From Pontibacter sp. G13 (GTDB lineage: Bacteria > Bacteroidota > Bacteroidia > J057), in NCBI RefSeq assembly GCF_031851795.1, contig NZ_CP134696.1, positions 4,794,501 through 4,858,500 on the forward strand: a stretch of DNA of 64,000 nucleotides, given 5' to 3'. The notes under the pieces were generated by a model, which made no database searches, had not been told where the DNA came from, and saw only the letters and a list, made by a program, of their open reading frames with translations. The translations under genes and the position numbers were made by a program. The first letter of the stretch is position 1. The number at the start of each line of letters is the position of its first letter. Shown piece by piece: positions 50,793 to 59,672 of the stretch.

Positions 50793-53699
50793 ATGAAATC
50801 ATCATCACAAGATCCAGACCTAGCACGACGCAAGCGAAATCGGAATGTCGTCATCGGAGGGATCATCTTCCTGATTCCGCTCGTGTCCTCTGTCTTTTTC
50901 ACATTTGGCTTCAGTTCAGGATTGTTCCAAGCGACAGGTATCATTCTGTTGATCTGTTGTTTTCTGGTGGGCTCGTATCTGCTCCCTGAGCATCGCTTCA
51001 TTCGGTCCCAGATGAAAATGGCGGAAGACTCCAACCAAGAAGACGGTTCTCAGGGGGCTGTCTCTGGCGATCATTCAAAATCTGACGCATTGCCTGCCAA
51101 GGTCCGGAAACCCATTTCCAGGGCTCGGCTCAAGTCGCTCCATCAGTTGCTTTTTGTACTCATGGGCTTGGCGTTGTCAGGATACACACTGTTTATTTTC
51201 TCAGGTTCTATTACCTCTTCCAATGAAAACGCCATGATGCTTTTTCTGGGAACCTACATCTTGGCAGTACTGGGGCTCAGTTTCACATTGGGCAATCGTG
51301 TATACCAAAAGGACTGGTGGCACTTGCCTATTCAGGCTCGACTTCCACATTCCATTCTCTTGATCATATTCTCCGTGGCAGCTCATGCCTTGAATCATAC
51401 AGAGATCCAGGTATTTGTGCCGTACGCCGGATGGATGTGGGCCTATTTGGGGGCATTTCATATCAGCTGGTTGTTTTTTCCTTTCTATGAAAAGCTACCT
51501 GAGTTTGGCCGGGTAGTACTGGCATTTGTATATGGAGCCGGCGTGCTGATGAGTCTCTATATGACGATTTTTCTGCTGCCACTGATGGCTATCAGTATTC
51601 CCTTGATGCTCGGGTTGGGGCTCTCTGCATTGTCATTCACACCGCTATTTTGGCTATTGCACATGGCAGCGGGATACCACCGCATCCAAGGTGAGCGCGA
51701 TCCCAAGCGGGCTTATTGGCTCGGTCTCACCATCCCAGCAGTCGTGATCTCCATCTTCTTGTGGAAGTGGGGTGGCATTCAGCAAGATCTGGAACAAGGC
51801 AAGGATCGATATGCTGCACTTGCGCAACCTGCTTATCCAGAGTGGGTGTATCTCTCCCAAGCATATCCCAAAACCGATCTGGCCGAAGCTGTGATGATGT
51901 CGGAAGCCACTCGCCAGCGCTCCTTCTATGAAGAGGGATTCGACGGCATGACCCGGCAATACGAGGAGTTTGTCCGGCACAACCCACTCCCGATCATCGG
52001 ACGATTGCTCAATGGCCCATTTGCCGTCGACCGGGAAACCCGAGTCAAGGTGCTTGAGTCCAAATTCGATGCCCGTCACATGACCCACCGCCGACTTTGG
52101 ACGGGCAGAGATTTGGAGACGACGCATGTGGATAGCGAGATTGAGCTATTTCCGGACTATCGGTTGGCCTATGTCCAGCAAACCATCCAAGTCGCCAATC
52201 AACCCCTAATCGGTCAGGAACACCACTGGTCAGGGCGTACACAGGAGGCGGTTTACACGTTTTACCTGCCGGACGGAGCCGTGGCGACTTCCTTGTCTCT
52301 ATGGGTGGAAGGGGTAGAACGCAAGTCTCGATTGACCACCCGGGGCAAGGCCGATTCTGCCTACACAGAAATTGTCGGGGTAGAAAGACGAGATCCAGCG
52401 TTGATGCATTGGCAGGAAGGCAATCGAGTGACCGTCACCATTTTTCCTGTCGAGCGAAACGATAGCCGCCAATTCAAGGTGGGGTTCACCATGCCGTTTC
52501 ATGTGCATGGGGATCGCATGACGCTCCATTCGCTGGCATTTGATGGACCGGATTTCAGCGATACTGAGGCGACTATTTCTGTCCGGTTAGGGGAAGGCCA
52601 GCAGGTCCAAGACTTTGATTTGCCCGCGGGATTTAAGGAACAGGCCGGTCGATGGACCTATGAGGGACCTTGGCAGCCCAACTTGACTGTCGAGATGGAC
52701 AAGACGCCTTTGGGAACCGGGACCTTTTCTTTCCTCGATGAGACCTATTCCCTACAAGAAATCGAGTACCAACCACGCACGGCAGAGATCGAAGAAGTCT
52801 GGCTAGATATTCACGCGGGCTGGACCTACGAGGAAATGCGCAAAATCATGGAGCAAATCCCTTGGGAAGCGATTTGGGTCTACACCGATTCCGCTGTGAA
52901 AGTGACCGAGGAAAATCATGATGCACTATTTGCTCAATTGCACAAGCAGGCATTTTCATTGCTTCCCTTCGACCAAATTCACGATCCCGCACATGCACTT
53001 GTCATCTCCAAATCTCAACCCGGAACGCCGCTCTTGATGGATTTGGATGGGTCCCAATTTGCCCATCGAAGTATCCAGACATTCACCAGCGATTCATTCG
53101 TACCGATCATGTGGTGGGATTTGTCCGATACCCCCTCCGACTATGTGAAATCCCTCCGAGAATTGAGACTCATTGATTGGTACGGAGGAGCACCCGAAGC
53201 ACTGAGCGCACAATTGTCCAGCAACACCTTCCCTACAGCGCCCGAATCCACAACAACCATGAATCTTCCATTCGCTCAGCTTCAACTCGTACGCACACCC
53301 GGAACCCAGCCGAATACCGCTCCTGATCACCTTGCCAGATTGTTTGTTTATCAAGATCTCATGCGCGAAATCGGTCGTCAATACTTTGACCGCGCAGCCT
53401 TGGAGGAGAATTGGGTGCGCAAGGCCGAACTAGGCTTTGTCCTCAGTCCGATTTCCAGCTTGATCGTCTTGGAGACTGACCAGGATTATGATCGATTCGG
53501 AATTGAAGAAAACGAAGAGACGCTTGGCAATGCGCAAGTGAATCCCCCCACCAGTCTCGGAGGAGGTTCGGTCCTGAGTAGCCATAACGAAGATGGAGCA
53601 GTGCCTGAACCACATGAGTGGGCATTGATCCTGTTGGTATTGATGGCTGGAGGATATTTCTGGCGAATGAAAGCTCGGAACCCGCAGCAGATTGCCTAA
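50793..53699 (+). CDS. XrtN-system VIT-domain membrane protein
   Basis: A 968-residue protein of the type named as the partner of exosortase N (TIGR04477-like). About ten membrane segments lie in residues 20-335. A VIT domain lies at about 450-590 (AVYTFYLPDGAVATSLSLWV, SAYTEIVGVERRDP). The C-terminus is a tripartite sorting signal: the acidic/Pro motif PEPHEW, a hydrophobic span (ALILLVLMAGGYFW) and basic RMKAR. The gene for the exosortase begins at its stop codon (TAATG overlap). It is probably cleaved or anchored by that enzyme. The biological role of the system is not established. Confidence 0.88.
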   Translation: MKSSSQDPDLARRKRNRNVVIGGIIFLIPLVSSVFFTFGFSSGLFQATGIILLICCFLVGSYLLPEHRFIRSQMKMAEDSNQEDGSQGAVSGDHSKSDALPAKVRKPISRARLKSLHQLLFVLMGLALSGYTLFIFSGSITSSNENAMMLFLGTYILAVLGLSFTLGNRVYQKDWWHLPIQARLPHSILLIIFSVAAHALNHTEIQVFVPYAGWMWAYLGAFHISWLFFPFYEKLPEFGRVVLAFVYGAGVLMSLYMTIFLLPLMAISIPLMLGLGLSALSFTPLFWLLHMAAGYHRIQGERDPKRAYWLGLTIPAVVISIFLWKWGGIQQDLEQGKDRYAALAQPAYPEWVYLSQAYPKTDLAEAVMMSEATRQRSFYEEGFDGMTRQYEEFVRHNPLPIIGRLLNGPFAVDRETRVKVLESKFDARHMTHRRLWTGRDLETTHVDSEIELFPDYRLAYVQQTIQVANQPLIGQEHHWSGRTQEAVYTFYLPDGAVATSLSLWVEGVERKSRLTTRGKADSAYTEIVGVERRDPALMHWQEGNRVTVTIFPVERNDSRQFKVGFTMPFHVHGDRMTLHSLAFDGPDFSDTEATISVRLGEGQQVQDFDLPAGFKEQAGRWTYEGPWQPNLTVEMDKTPLGTGTFSFLDETYSLQEIEYQPRTAEIEEVWLDIHAGWTYEEMRKIMEQIPWEAIWVYTDSAVKVTEENHDALFAQLHKQAFSLLPFDQIHDPAHALVISKSQPGTPLLMDLDGSQFAHRSIQTFTSDSFVPIMWWDLSDTPSDYVKSLRELRLIDWYGGAPEALSAQLSSNTFPTAPESTTTMNLPFAQLQLVRTPGTQPNTAPDHLARLFVYQDLMREIGRQYFDRAALEENWVRKAELGFVLSPISSLIVLETDQDYDRFGIEENEETLGNAQVNPPTSLGGGSVLSSHNEDGAVPEPHEWALILLVLMAGGYFWRMKARNPQQIA

Positions 53700-55075
53700 T
53701 GAAGATTTCCCTTATTCGTAATTCCCATCGCGCTCAGCTATCTCCGGCCATTGTTACCGGGGTATGGCTGGGCGTTTGGTTTCTGCTGACTTGGTCTGGA
53801 TGGCAAGCATACATCCGGCCGGGCTTCAACTTGTGGCTCGGACTCGCGATGGTGCCATTCGTATGGAGCATCCGCCAACCGGGCATTCGTACACATCGGG
53901 CGCTCATCTGGATGGGCCTTCTGATCGCGCTGCATATCCGATTCCACATGATGATCTGGTTTTGGTTGGCTACAGGTGCCGGTGTGGTCTGGATCTTGGA
54001 GGCAAGACATGGCAAGCTCGGTTGGCTGCCTTGGATTTGGCTGGGCCTGACTTCTCCGGTTCCGGGATTCGTGACGGAAATTGTCACCTTTCCGGTGCGG
54101 CTGCACATCTCCCAAACTGTTGGAAAGGTCCTGGCGCAGATTGGATTTCCCATCGAAGTCTCCGGCAATGTATTCCTCACGGCAGGCAAGCGATTTGTTG
54201 TGGCTCCTGAATGCCTCGGGATGAATACCTTGGTCACAGGATGGGTCCTCCTCACGATGATGCTCGGAGTCCTGAGTGTGCGCAGCAGGCGGTCGTTTAA
54301 GCTATGGGAATTGTTGGGGCTTTACGGTGTCACTACCTGTCTGTTGATCGTCGGCAATTATTTCCGGACCGGAGTTTTGGTCCTTTTTCAAGCGATGCCG
54401 GGTACAGTGGGACATGAGGTCATCGGGCTGATGTGCCTGTTGGCGTATGGGGTTTTGCCGATGTTTCTTTGGCTGCACCTGCGCATGAGAAATTTGCCTC
54501 CCAAATCCTCACATGACCCAAAAACGCCTCCTGCCCAAGCCACGATCTGGGTGGGACTCGGATTGCTTGCAGGGATGGTGGTCGTTCAGCAAGCCGCTTG
54601 GGGGGAACATGGATATGCAATTCCGAAGCCTGCCAAGGCCCACTTCGAATGGGTGGAAAGTGCTTGGGCAGATTGGGACCATTGTCAGACTGAATTTGGA
54701 ATCGATCGATACTATCAGGATTCCGTGTTGGTGTATGTCAAACCTCCTGTGCGTTTTTGGGGTGGAAATCATGGCCCAGAGCTTTGCTGGCGAGGTTCGG
54801 GGTATGAATTTGGGCAATTGGAGATTCAGGTGATTGCGGGGTACCAAGTCTATTGGGCAGAGTTGAACAAACCCGGGCAGCAACCCATGCAAACCGCTTG
54901 GTGGTACGAAAACGGGGAGTTTCATGCCCATGATCAGTGGCAGTGGAGGAGTCTCACCATCCAAGGCGCATCCGGATTTCAGCTGGTCAATCTCACTGCA
55001 TCTTCCGCATCTGTACTACTTTCGGAGGTGGAGGATTATCTGGTGAATCACAGACCCGTACACCGAACACTGTAA
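53699..55075 (+). CDS. xrtN: Exosortase N
   Basis: A 458-residue polytopic transpeptidase-like protein, started at the ATG that overlaps the preceding stop codon by one base. The exosortase catalytic triad is visible in order: Cys172 in VAPECLGMNTL, Arg223 in GNYFRTGVLVLF and His239 in GTVGHEVIGL. About eight membrane segments surround these residues, and a C-terminal soluble domain of roughly 170 residues follows. It is predicted to process the PEP-type signal of the VIT protein just upstream. A terminator with a long loop follows at 55269. Confidence 0.88.
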   Translation: MKISLIRNSHRAQLSPAIVTGVWLGVWFLLTWSGWQAYIRPGFNLWLGLAMVPFVWSIRQPGIRTHRALIWMGLLIALHIRFHMMIWFWLATGAGVVWILEARHGKLGWLPWIWLGLTSPVPGFVTEIVTFPVRLHISQTVGKVLAQIGFPIEVSGNVFLTAGKRFVVAPECLGMNTLVTGWVLLTMMLGVLSVRSRRSFKLWELLGLYGVTTCLLIVGNYFRTGVLVLFQAMPGTVGHEVIGLMCLLAYGVLPMFLWLHLRMRNLPPKSSHDPKTPPAQATIWVGLGLLAGMVVVQQAAWGEHGYAIPKPAKAHFEWVESAWADWDHCQTEFGIDRYYQDSVLVYVKPPVRFWGGNHGPELCWRGSGYEFGQLEIQVIAGYQVYWAELNKPGQQPMQTAWWYENGEFHAHDQWQWRSLTIQGASGFQLVNLTASSASVLLSEVEDYLVNHRPVHRTL

Positions 55076-55268
55076 GGTGTAGTCGAATGTACGTTATGAT
55101 TTACACCGTTGATGGATTATTCTTCCAAAAGCGAAACACAAATCTTCTAACCCCTTCATTATCTGTGATCTCGAATTAATGATGGATCATGGGGTGGATT
55201 GGGCATTGTTCTTGCAAAGTGGTGCGTAGATCTTCACTCGGAGATCGGCAGGTTTTTTTAATGATGGA

Positions 55269-55324
55269 ATCACCATGCCGGGGAACTGCGCGATGGCTCA
55301 GAAGCTGGGCATGGTGATCTTTTT
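55269..55324 (+). terminator. Terminator of the XrtN operon
   Basis: ATCACCATGCC and GGCATGGTGAT are an 11-bp perfect stem with a 28-base loop, followed by CTTTTT. The rest of the 320-base gap before 55396 holds no gene. Confidence 0.65.
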
Positions 55325-55395
55325 CAAGACGATGTAAATTCCAGTGCTAATCTTGATTGGTTTGTCCCAATCACCCTATTAACATCAGGAAACGC

Positions 55396-56811
55396 ATGAT
55401 TCAGTTTGGGGACCTTTCCTTTTGGGAATTCATGAAATCTAACCATATCGCACAAGGCTTCCTGATATTGGCAGTCTCGGTCGGCATGCTGGTTTCTGTT
55501 CACCAGACTGAGCGGGGCATTATCGCCCTGCTCGGAGATGACACCGACTCGGAGACCCAATACGCGGCAAACCCAGCGGATACCCTGTCTGAACCAGCCA
55601 TGCTGGAAGTGGATATCCTCGCCGAAACGCCATCCGATGAGCCCATCGCGATGCCGGACGAGCCTCCTTTGTCCCGATTCTTCGAGGAGTGGGAGCGAGT
55701 GCGCACTGGAAAGGGCAAGCTGCGTGTAGCCTACTTTGGCGATTCCATGATCGAGGGAGATCTCGTCACCCAATCGCTTCGGGACCGCTTGCAGCAGCAA
55801 TATGGCGGTACAGGAGTTGGCTTTGTGCCCATCACTTCGCAGACCTACGGATTTCGCAAATCCATCAAGCATAGATTCTCTTCAGACTGGAAGGATTTCA
55901 GTTTCCTCAAATCCAACCCCACCAAGCATGATTTCGGGATTTCGGGGGAATTTTTCCTGACCCGTAAACCCGGTGCCAAAGGAACTACCTGGGTCAAATA
56001 CGAGGCTACCGACCTCTACCCGGGCACACAAGTCTTCGAGCAATGCAAGCTCTACTTTGGAAGACCGCTTGGCTCAGAAGGCAAATTGGAAGTAGGACAA
56101 GTGCTCGTACAATCCGAAACTGGAACTGACACCATCCAATTGGTGGCAGAGGGCGAAGTCAACCAAGTCCTCCTGACTACAGATTCGACCACATTCATCC
56201 AACTGGATTTCCAGATACCCACCAACCTTCCCGTCTATGGCCTGAGCTTCGAAAGCGAAGAAGGAATTTTGGTGGACAACTTTGCCTCTCGGGGCAATAG
56301 CGGGCTCAATCTTCGGACTTTGCCGGGCGAAACCCTTGGGGAGTTCCATGCCCACATGGATTACGATCTGATAGTCCTGCAATTTGGGTTGAATGTCATC
56401 CGGACCGACAGAAAAAACTACGACTTCTACAAACGGGGCATGCGCAAAGTGATCGCGCATTTTCAGCAGCACATGCCCGAAACCGACATCCTCCTCGTCA
56501 GCGTATCGGACAAAAGCACGCGTATCAATGGAAGAATGCAAACCGATCCGAGCATTCCTCACTTGATCAATGCGCAATGCTCGCTCGCGGAGGAAATGAA
56601 TGTCGGATTCCTCAATCTTTTTGAAGAAATGGGCGGCGAAAACTCCATGGTCGAATGGGTTCGCTCCAATCCCTCCCTCGCTCGCAAAGATTACACCCAT
56701 CCAAACCTGCTGGGGGCCGATAAGCTCGGTTCCATCGTGTCCAACTATTTTATGGAAGAGTATTACCATTTCCATGAAAGACAGGGCACCCGACAACTGG
56801 CAGGATTATAA
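55396..56811 (+). CDS. Membrane-anchored SGNH/GDSL-type hydrolase
   Basis: A protein of about 471 residues, started at ATG 55396 (MIQFGDLSFWEFMKSN); a later ATG at 55432 is possible. One membrane segment near residues 18-35 anchors it. The SGNH blocks are block I YFGDSMIEGD (nucleophile Ser), a GTGVGF turn for block II, block III DLIVLQFGLNV, where the usual Asn is retained, and the terminal His in DYTHPNLLGADK. Such enzymes de-acylate or acylate cell-wall or exported polysaccharides. It follows the XrtN pair on the same strand, but a terminator lies between, and it lacks a sorting signal. Confidence 0.83.
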   Translation: MIQFGDLSFWEFMKSNHIAQGFLILAVSVGMLVSVHQTERGIIALLGDDTDSETQYAANPADTLSEPAMLEVDILAETPSDEPIAMPDEPPLSRFFEEWERVRTGKGKLRVAYFGDSMIEGDLVTQSLRDRLQQQYGGTGVGFVPITSQTYGFRKSIKHRFSSDWKDFSFLKSNPTKHDFGISGEFFLTRKPGAKGTTWVKYEATDLYPGTQVFEQCKLYFGRPLGSEGKLEVGQVLVQSETGTDTIQLVAEGEVNQVLLTTDSTTFIQLDFQIPTNLPVYGLSFESEEGILVDNFASRGNSGLNLRTLPGETLGEFHAHMDYDLIVLQFGLNVIRTDRKNYDFYKRGMRKVIAHFQQHMPETDILLVSVSDKSTRINGRMQTDPSIPHLINAQCSLAEEMNVGFLNLFEEMGGENSMVEWVRSNPSLARKDYTHPNLLGADKLGSIVSNYFMEEYYHFHERQGTRQLAGL

Positions 56812-56845
56812 GTGTGAATTCCTCCTCGTGTTGTACAGAATCCTG

Positions 56846-56866
56846 ACCCCGGCCATTGGTCGGGGT
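56846..56866 (+). terminator. Possible terminator after the SGNH hydrolase gene
   Basis: ACCCCGGC and GTCGGGGT (one wobble) with a short loop, followed by TTATGGTTTT, 35 bases after the stop codon. Confidence 0.45.
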
Positions 56867-56964
56867 TTATGGTTTTGGGAGTTTGCGGACCTATTCTGGG
56901 GGACATTCTGAGTTGCTTCGGAGACATTCATCAGGTAACTTCCTTGTATCTGAATGAAAATCTG

Positions 56965-57723
56965 ATGAATACGCTTTCAATTGAAACTCGCAAAAATTAC
57001 CAGATCGTACAGCTCGATCGAGGTAAGGCCAATCCCATGAATCACGAGATGATCCGGGAGTTGCGGCAAGTCTTACAAGAGGTCCAAGCCAGCGACCAGA
57101 TGGGCGGAATCATCCTGACAGGAAAGCCCGGCTACTTCACGGCAGGGCTGGATGTCAAGGAAATGTATGACTTCGACGAAGCTGGTATCCGAGCCTTTTT
57201 TCAGGACTTCCGAGGATTGATCCGCGATCTGGTGGAATTCGACAAGCCCTTGATTGCTGCGATTACGGGCCAATCTCCTGCGGGAGGATGCATCCTCGCG
57301 ATCTGTAGCGATTATCGTGTGATGGCTGCCGGAAATTACCGGATCGGCCTGAATGAAATTCCGGTAGGCCTCATCTTGCCGGAATATGTCTTCGAACTCT
57401 ACAGCTTCTGGTTGGGACGCAGGAAGGCCTACCATTTCCTCATGGAGGGAAAACTCCATACCCCTGATGATGCGCTCGAAGCTGGCCTGTTGGACGAAGT
57501 GGTGCCGCTCGAAGAGGTGCTCACGCGAGCAGAAAAGCGCATCAAAAAATACCTGCAGTTCAATCCCAAGGTCTGGCAAATCTCCAAGCGCAACCTCCGA
57601 ACCCAAGTGCGTGAATCCGTATACCGAGATTCGGATGAGGTCATGGAGGCCACCCTCAAGCAGTGGTGGTCCGAAGAAGGCCGCGCATTACTCGGGATGT
57701 TTGTCGCTTCCTTGAAGAAATAA
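56965..57723 (+). CDS. Enoyl-CoA hydratase/isomerase family protein
   Basis: A 252-residue crotonase-fold protein, started at ATG 56965 (MNTLSIETRKNYQIVQLDRG). The oxyanion-hole segments are FTAGLDVKEM and AITGQSPAGGCILAI. The second catalytic glutamate position of enoyl-CoA hydratase reads LNEIPVGLILP, with one Glu retained in NEI. It could be a hydratase or a 3,2-enoyl-CoA isomerase; the sequence GQSPAGGC favours isomerase-type members. It lies 8 bases upstream of a small membrane protein gene. 2,4-Dienoyl-CoA reductase in the same region supports beta-oxidation of unsaturated acids. Confidence 0.88.
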   Translation: MNTLSIETRKNYQIVQLDRGKANPMNHEMIRELRQVLQEVQASDQMGGIILTGKPGYFTAGLDVKEMYDFDEAGIRAFFQDFRGLIRDLVEFDKPLIAAITGQSPAGGCILAICSDYRVMAAGNYRIGLNEIPVGLILPEYVFELYSFWLGRRKAYHFLMEGKLHTPDDALEAGLLDEVVPLEEVLTRAEKRIKKYLQFNPKVWQISKRNLRTQVRESVYRDSDEVMEATLKQWWSEEGRALLGMFVASLKK

Positions 57724-57731
57724 TCTATTCC

Positions 57732-58145
57732 ATGGATCACCCAACCCAATCGATGGCACCCAGCATCCTCAAGTTTGTGGGCGCTTTTTTCAGGATTCTC
57801 GGCTATCTGGGCGTCATTGCCGGTACGCTTTTCAAAATTCTGCATGGGCAGTTTGGCAATGAGCTATTGCTCGCTGGATTGGTCGTGCTGTTTGTGGGGC
57901 TACTCGCAAAAACGATCATCTTTCACCAAGGCCATTGGTATTTCTTCATCAGTTCCTTGGTCCGGGCGATCTCCATTCCTTTGTTGATGTATGGGGCATT
58001 GGCGCTGTTTTATAGGACTTCCTGGGGGCCTTTTGCCGTTGGGCTGGTGCTTCTGGGACTATCCTATTGGGTGGATCGATTCGATCCAGCGTTGCCCAAT
58101 ACCACGACCGAAGACCTGATCGACGAGATTGGCGAAAATCGATAG
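57732..58145 (+). CDS. Small integral membrane protein of unknown function
   Basis: A 137-residue protein, started at ATG 57732 (MDHPTQSMAPSILKFVGAFF), 8 bases after the previous gene. Four hydrophobic segments lie at about residues 12-32, 40-60, 65-85 and 90-112, followed by an acidic cytosolic-type tail (NTTTEDLIDEIGENR). It is likely co-transcribed with the crotonase gene and ends at a strong terminator. I do not recognise the family. Confidence 0.75.
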   Translation: MDHPTQSMAPSILKFVGAFFRILGYLGVIAGTLFKILHGQFGNELLLAGLVVLFVGLLAKTIIFHQGHWYFFISSLVRAISIPLLMYGALALFYRTSWGPFAVGLVLLGLSYWVDRFDPALPNTTTEDLIDEIGENR

Positions 58146-58165
58146 CGCATAGTTGAGCTTTTAAT

Positions 58166-58205
58166 CGCAAACGACTGCTTGTCTGGTAGTTGTTTGCGTT
58201 TTTTT
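58166..58205 (+). terminator. Terminator after the small membrane protein gene
   Basis: CGCAAACGACT and AGTTGTTTGCG (one wobble) form an 11-bp stem with an 11-base loop, followed by seven T residues. Confidence 0.85.
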
Positions 58206-58288
58206 GTGGGGATTCTTAATGATAATTTAATTGGCAAATCAGGAAATTTCGAACAAAATTTGCTTTCTGGAATTCAAGCTGATTTCTC

Positions 58289-59272
58289 ATGACTGCAAAT
58301 ACCCCCGAATTGACTGCTGTAGAATCTGAAGCCAAAACTCCCAAGGCTACCTCCTCAAATCCTATCATGGAAGGTTGGATCCTCTACAAACCCAACAAAG
58401 CCGAGATCCGCCCTGAAATGTACGAGGTGGAAAGATTCGTTGAAGAGGCCGCCAAAGAAAATATCCGCATTCAGGTCCTCCAGCCTGAGCAGATTGATCT
58501 GGTCGTCACCAAGGAGGACCGGAAGAGTATCCTCGTAGACGGCAAGGTCACGGCATTGCCCGATTTTGTATTGCCTCGTATGGGGGCTGGTACGACCTAT
58601 TTTGCCTTGGCCGTCATCCGCCACCTCGAAAGATTGGGGATTCAATGCTTCAATAATTCCCTGAATATTGACATCGTCAAAGACAAACTATACACTCATC
58701 AAATCTTGGCGGAAAACAACTTGCCGGTCCCCAAGACGATGTTGGTCAAGTTTCCCGTCAACATCAATCTCGTGGAGAAGCAGATTGGCTATCCCATCGT
58801 AGTCAAAACACTTTCCGGCTCCCAAGGGAAGGGCGTATTCCTTGCAAATGATCGGAAAGCATTTGTGGATTTGATGCAGATGGTGGAGATCACCAACGCC
58901 CGAGTCAATATCATCCTACAGGAATTCATCCAGACGAGTCATGGCAAGGATCTACGGGTGTTCACCATTGGTGGACGTGCGGTGGCCGCCATGAAGCGAG
59001 AGTCTGCTACTGAGGACTTCAAGGCCAATTTCAGTGCGGGAGGCTCTGTGAGCAACTATGAACTCACGCCCGAGATAGAATGGCTTGCGGTGGAATCATC
59101 GCGGATTCTGGGGTTGGAAATCGCAGGGGTGGACTTGCTGTTCGATGAGGATCATTTCAAGATTTGCGAGGTCAATAGCTCCCCCGGGTTTCAGGGATTG
59201 GAGCAAGCCTGTGTGATGAATATTCCCAAGGAGATTTTCCACTATCTCAAGGTCAGACTCGGCAAATTCTAG
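58289..59272 (+). CDS. RimK-family ATP-grasp ligase
   Basis: A 327-residue protein. The N-terminal pre-ATP-grasp domain (residues about 25-125) has ALPDFVLPRMGAGTTYFAL. The ATP-grasp domain (about 130-310) carries VVKTLSGSQGKGVFL (ATP-binding loop), DLRVFTIGGRAVAAMKR and the metal-binding segment FKICEVNSSPGF, where the Glu and Asn coordinate magnesium. Family members add glutamate or related amino acids to ribosomal S6, to pterin cofactors or to small peptides. The substrate here is unclear, because S6 in this genome lacks an acidic tail. It is a single gene, followed by a repeat-family copy. Confidence 0.87.
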   Translation: MTANTPELTAVESEAKTPKATSSNPIMEGWILYKPNKAEIRPEMYEVERFVEEAAKENIRIQVLQPEQIDLVVTKEDRKSILVDGKVTALPDFVLPRMGAGTTYFALAVIRHLERLGIQCFNNSLNIDIVKDKLYTHQILAENNLPVPKTMLVKFPVNINLVEKQIGYPIVVKTLSGSQGKGVFLANDRKAFVDLMQMVEITNARVNIILQEFIQTSHGKDLRVFTIGGRAVAAMKRESATEDFKANFSAGGSVSNYELTPEIEWLAVESSRILGLEIAGVDLLFDEDHFKICEVNSSPGFQGLEQACVMNIPKEIFHYLKVRLGKF

Positions 59273-59286
59273 GGAAATTCATGCAT

Positions 59287-59512
59287 GGTGCGGTTGGATG
59301 GTGTGGCGTGAAGGATGGGAATGGCGCGACCTTGGGAGCGGTCCGAGCTGTAGGAGCATTCCTGTCCAAGCTGGTCGAATGAGAGACATAGGGGCAGATG
59401 TGATGGTCTACGTTTTGGGCGAGGACGGAGCAACGCGAACCCATGGATCAGCCTGACCCCAGCGCCAGATACCCGGAGTAAAACCCAATCCCAAGCACGC
59501 GGGGGCACGCCC
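59287..59512 (+). repeat. Dispersed intergenic repeat, copy 7 (forward orientation)
   Basis: Left blocks are GGTGCGGTTGG, AGGATGGGAATGGCGCGACC and GCGGTCCGAG. Right blocks are GAGGACGGAGCAACGCG, ACCCATGGATCAGCCTGACC and AAGCACGCGGGGGCACGCCC. It matches copy 2 closely at both ends. With copy 8 it flanks the dehydrogenase and VOC genes in opposite orientation. The remaining 59513-59672 shows no gene. Confidence 0.78.
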
Positions 59513-59672
59513 AACTCTACCTTGTCATGCACTCACGCGCCAATGTAGCCATTCGTACCAGCGATTAAATGAACTCGCATACATGTAATATCCCGCATCA
59601 ATGCCTATCCAGTCGGGGGGATCTTTTTTGGTAATTTCACTTCATTGATACCTCTTCGAAAACCACAAGTAC

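Noticed and set aside
53618-53698. N-terminal extension of exosortase N
   Set aside because: It would overlap 82 bases of the VIT gene including its sorting signal. The ATG at 53699 gives the usual stop-start overlap and a basic N-terminus.
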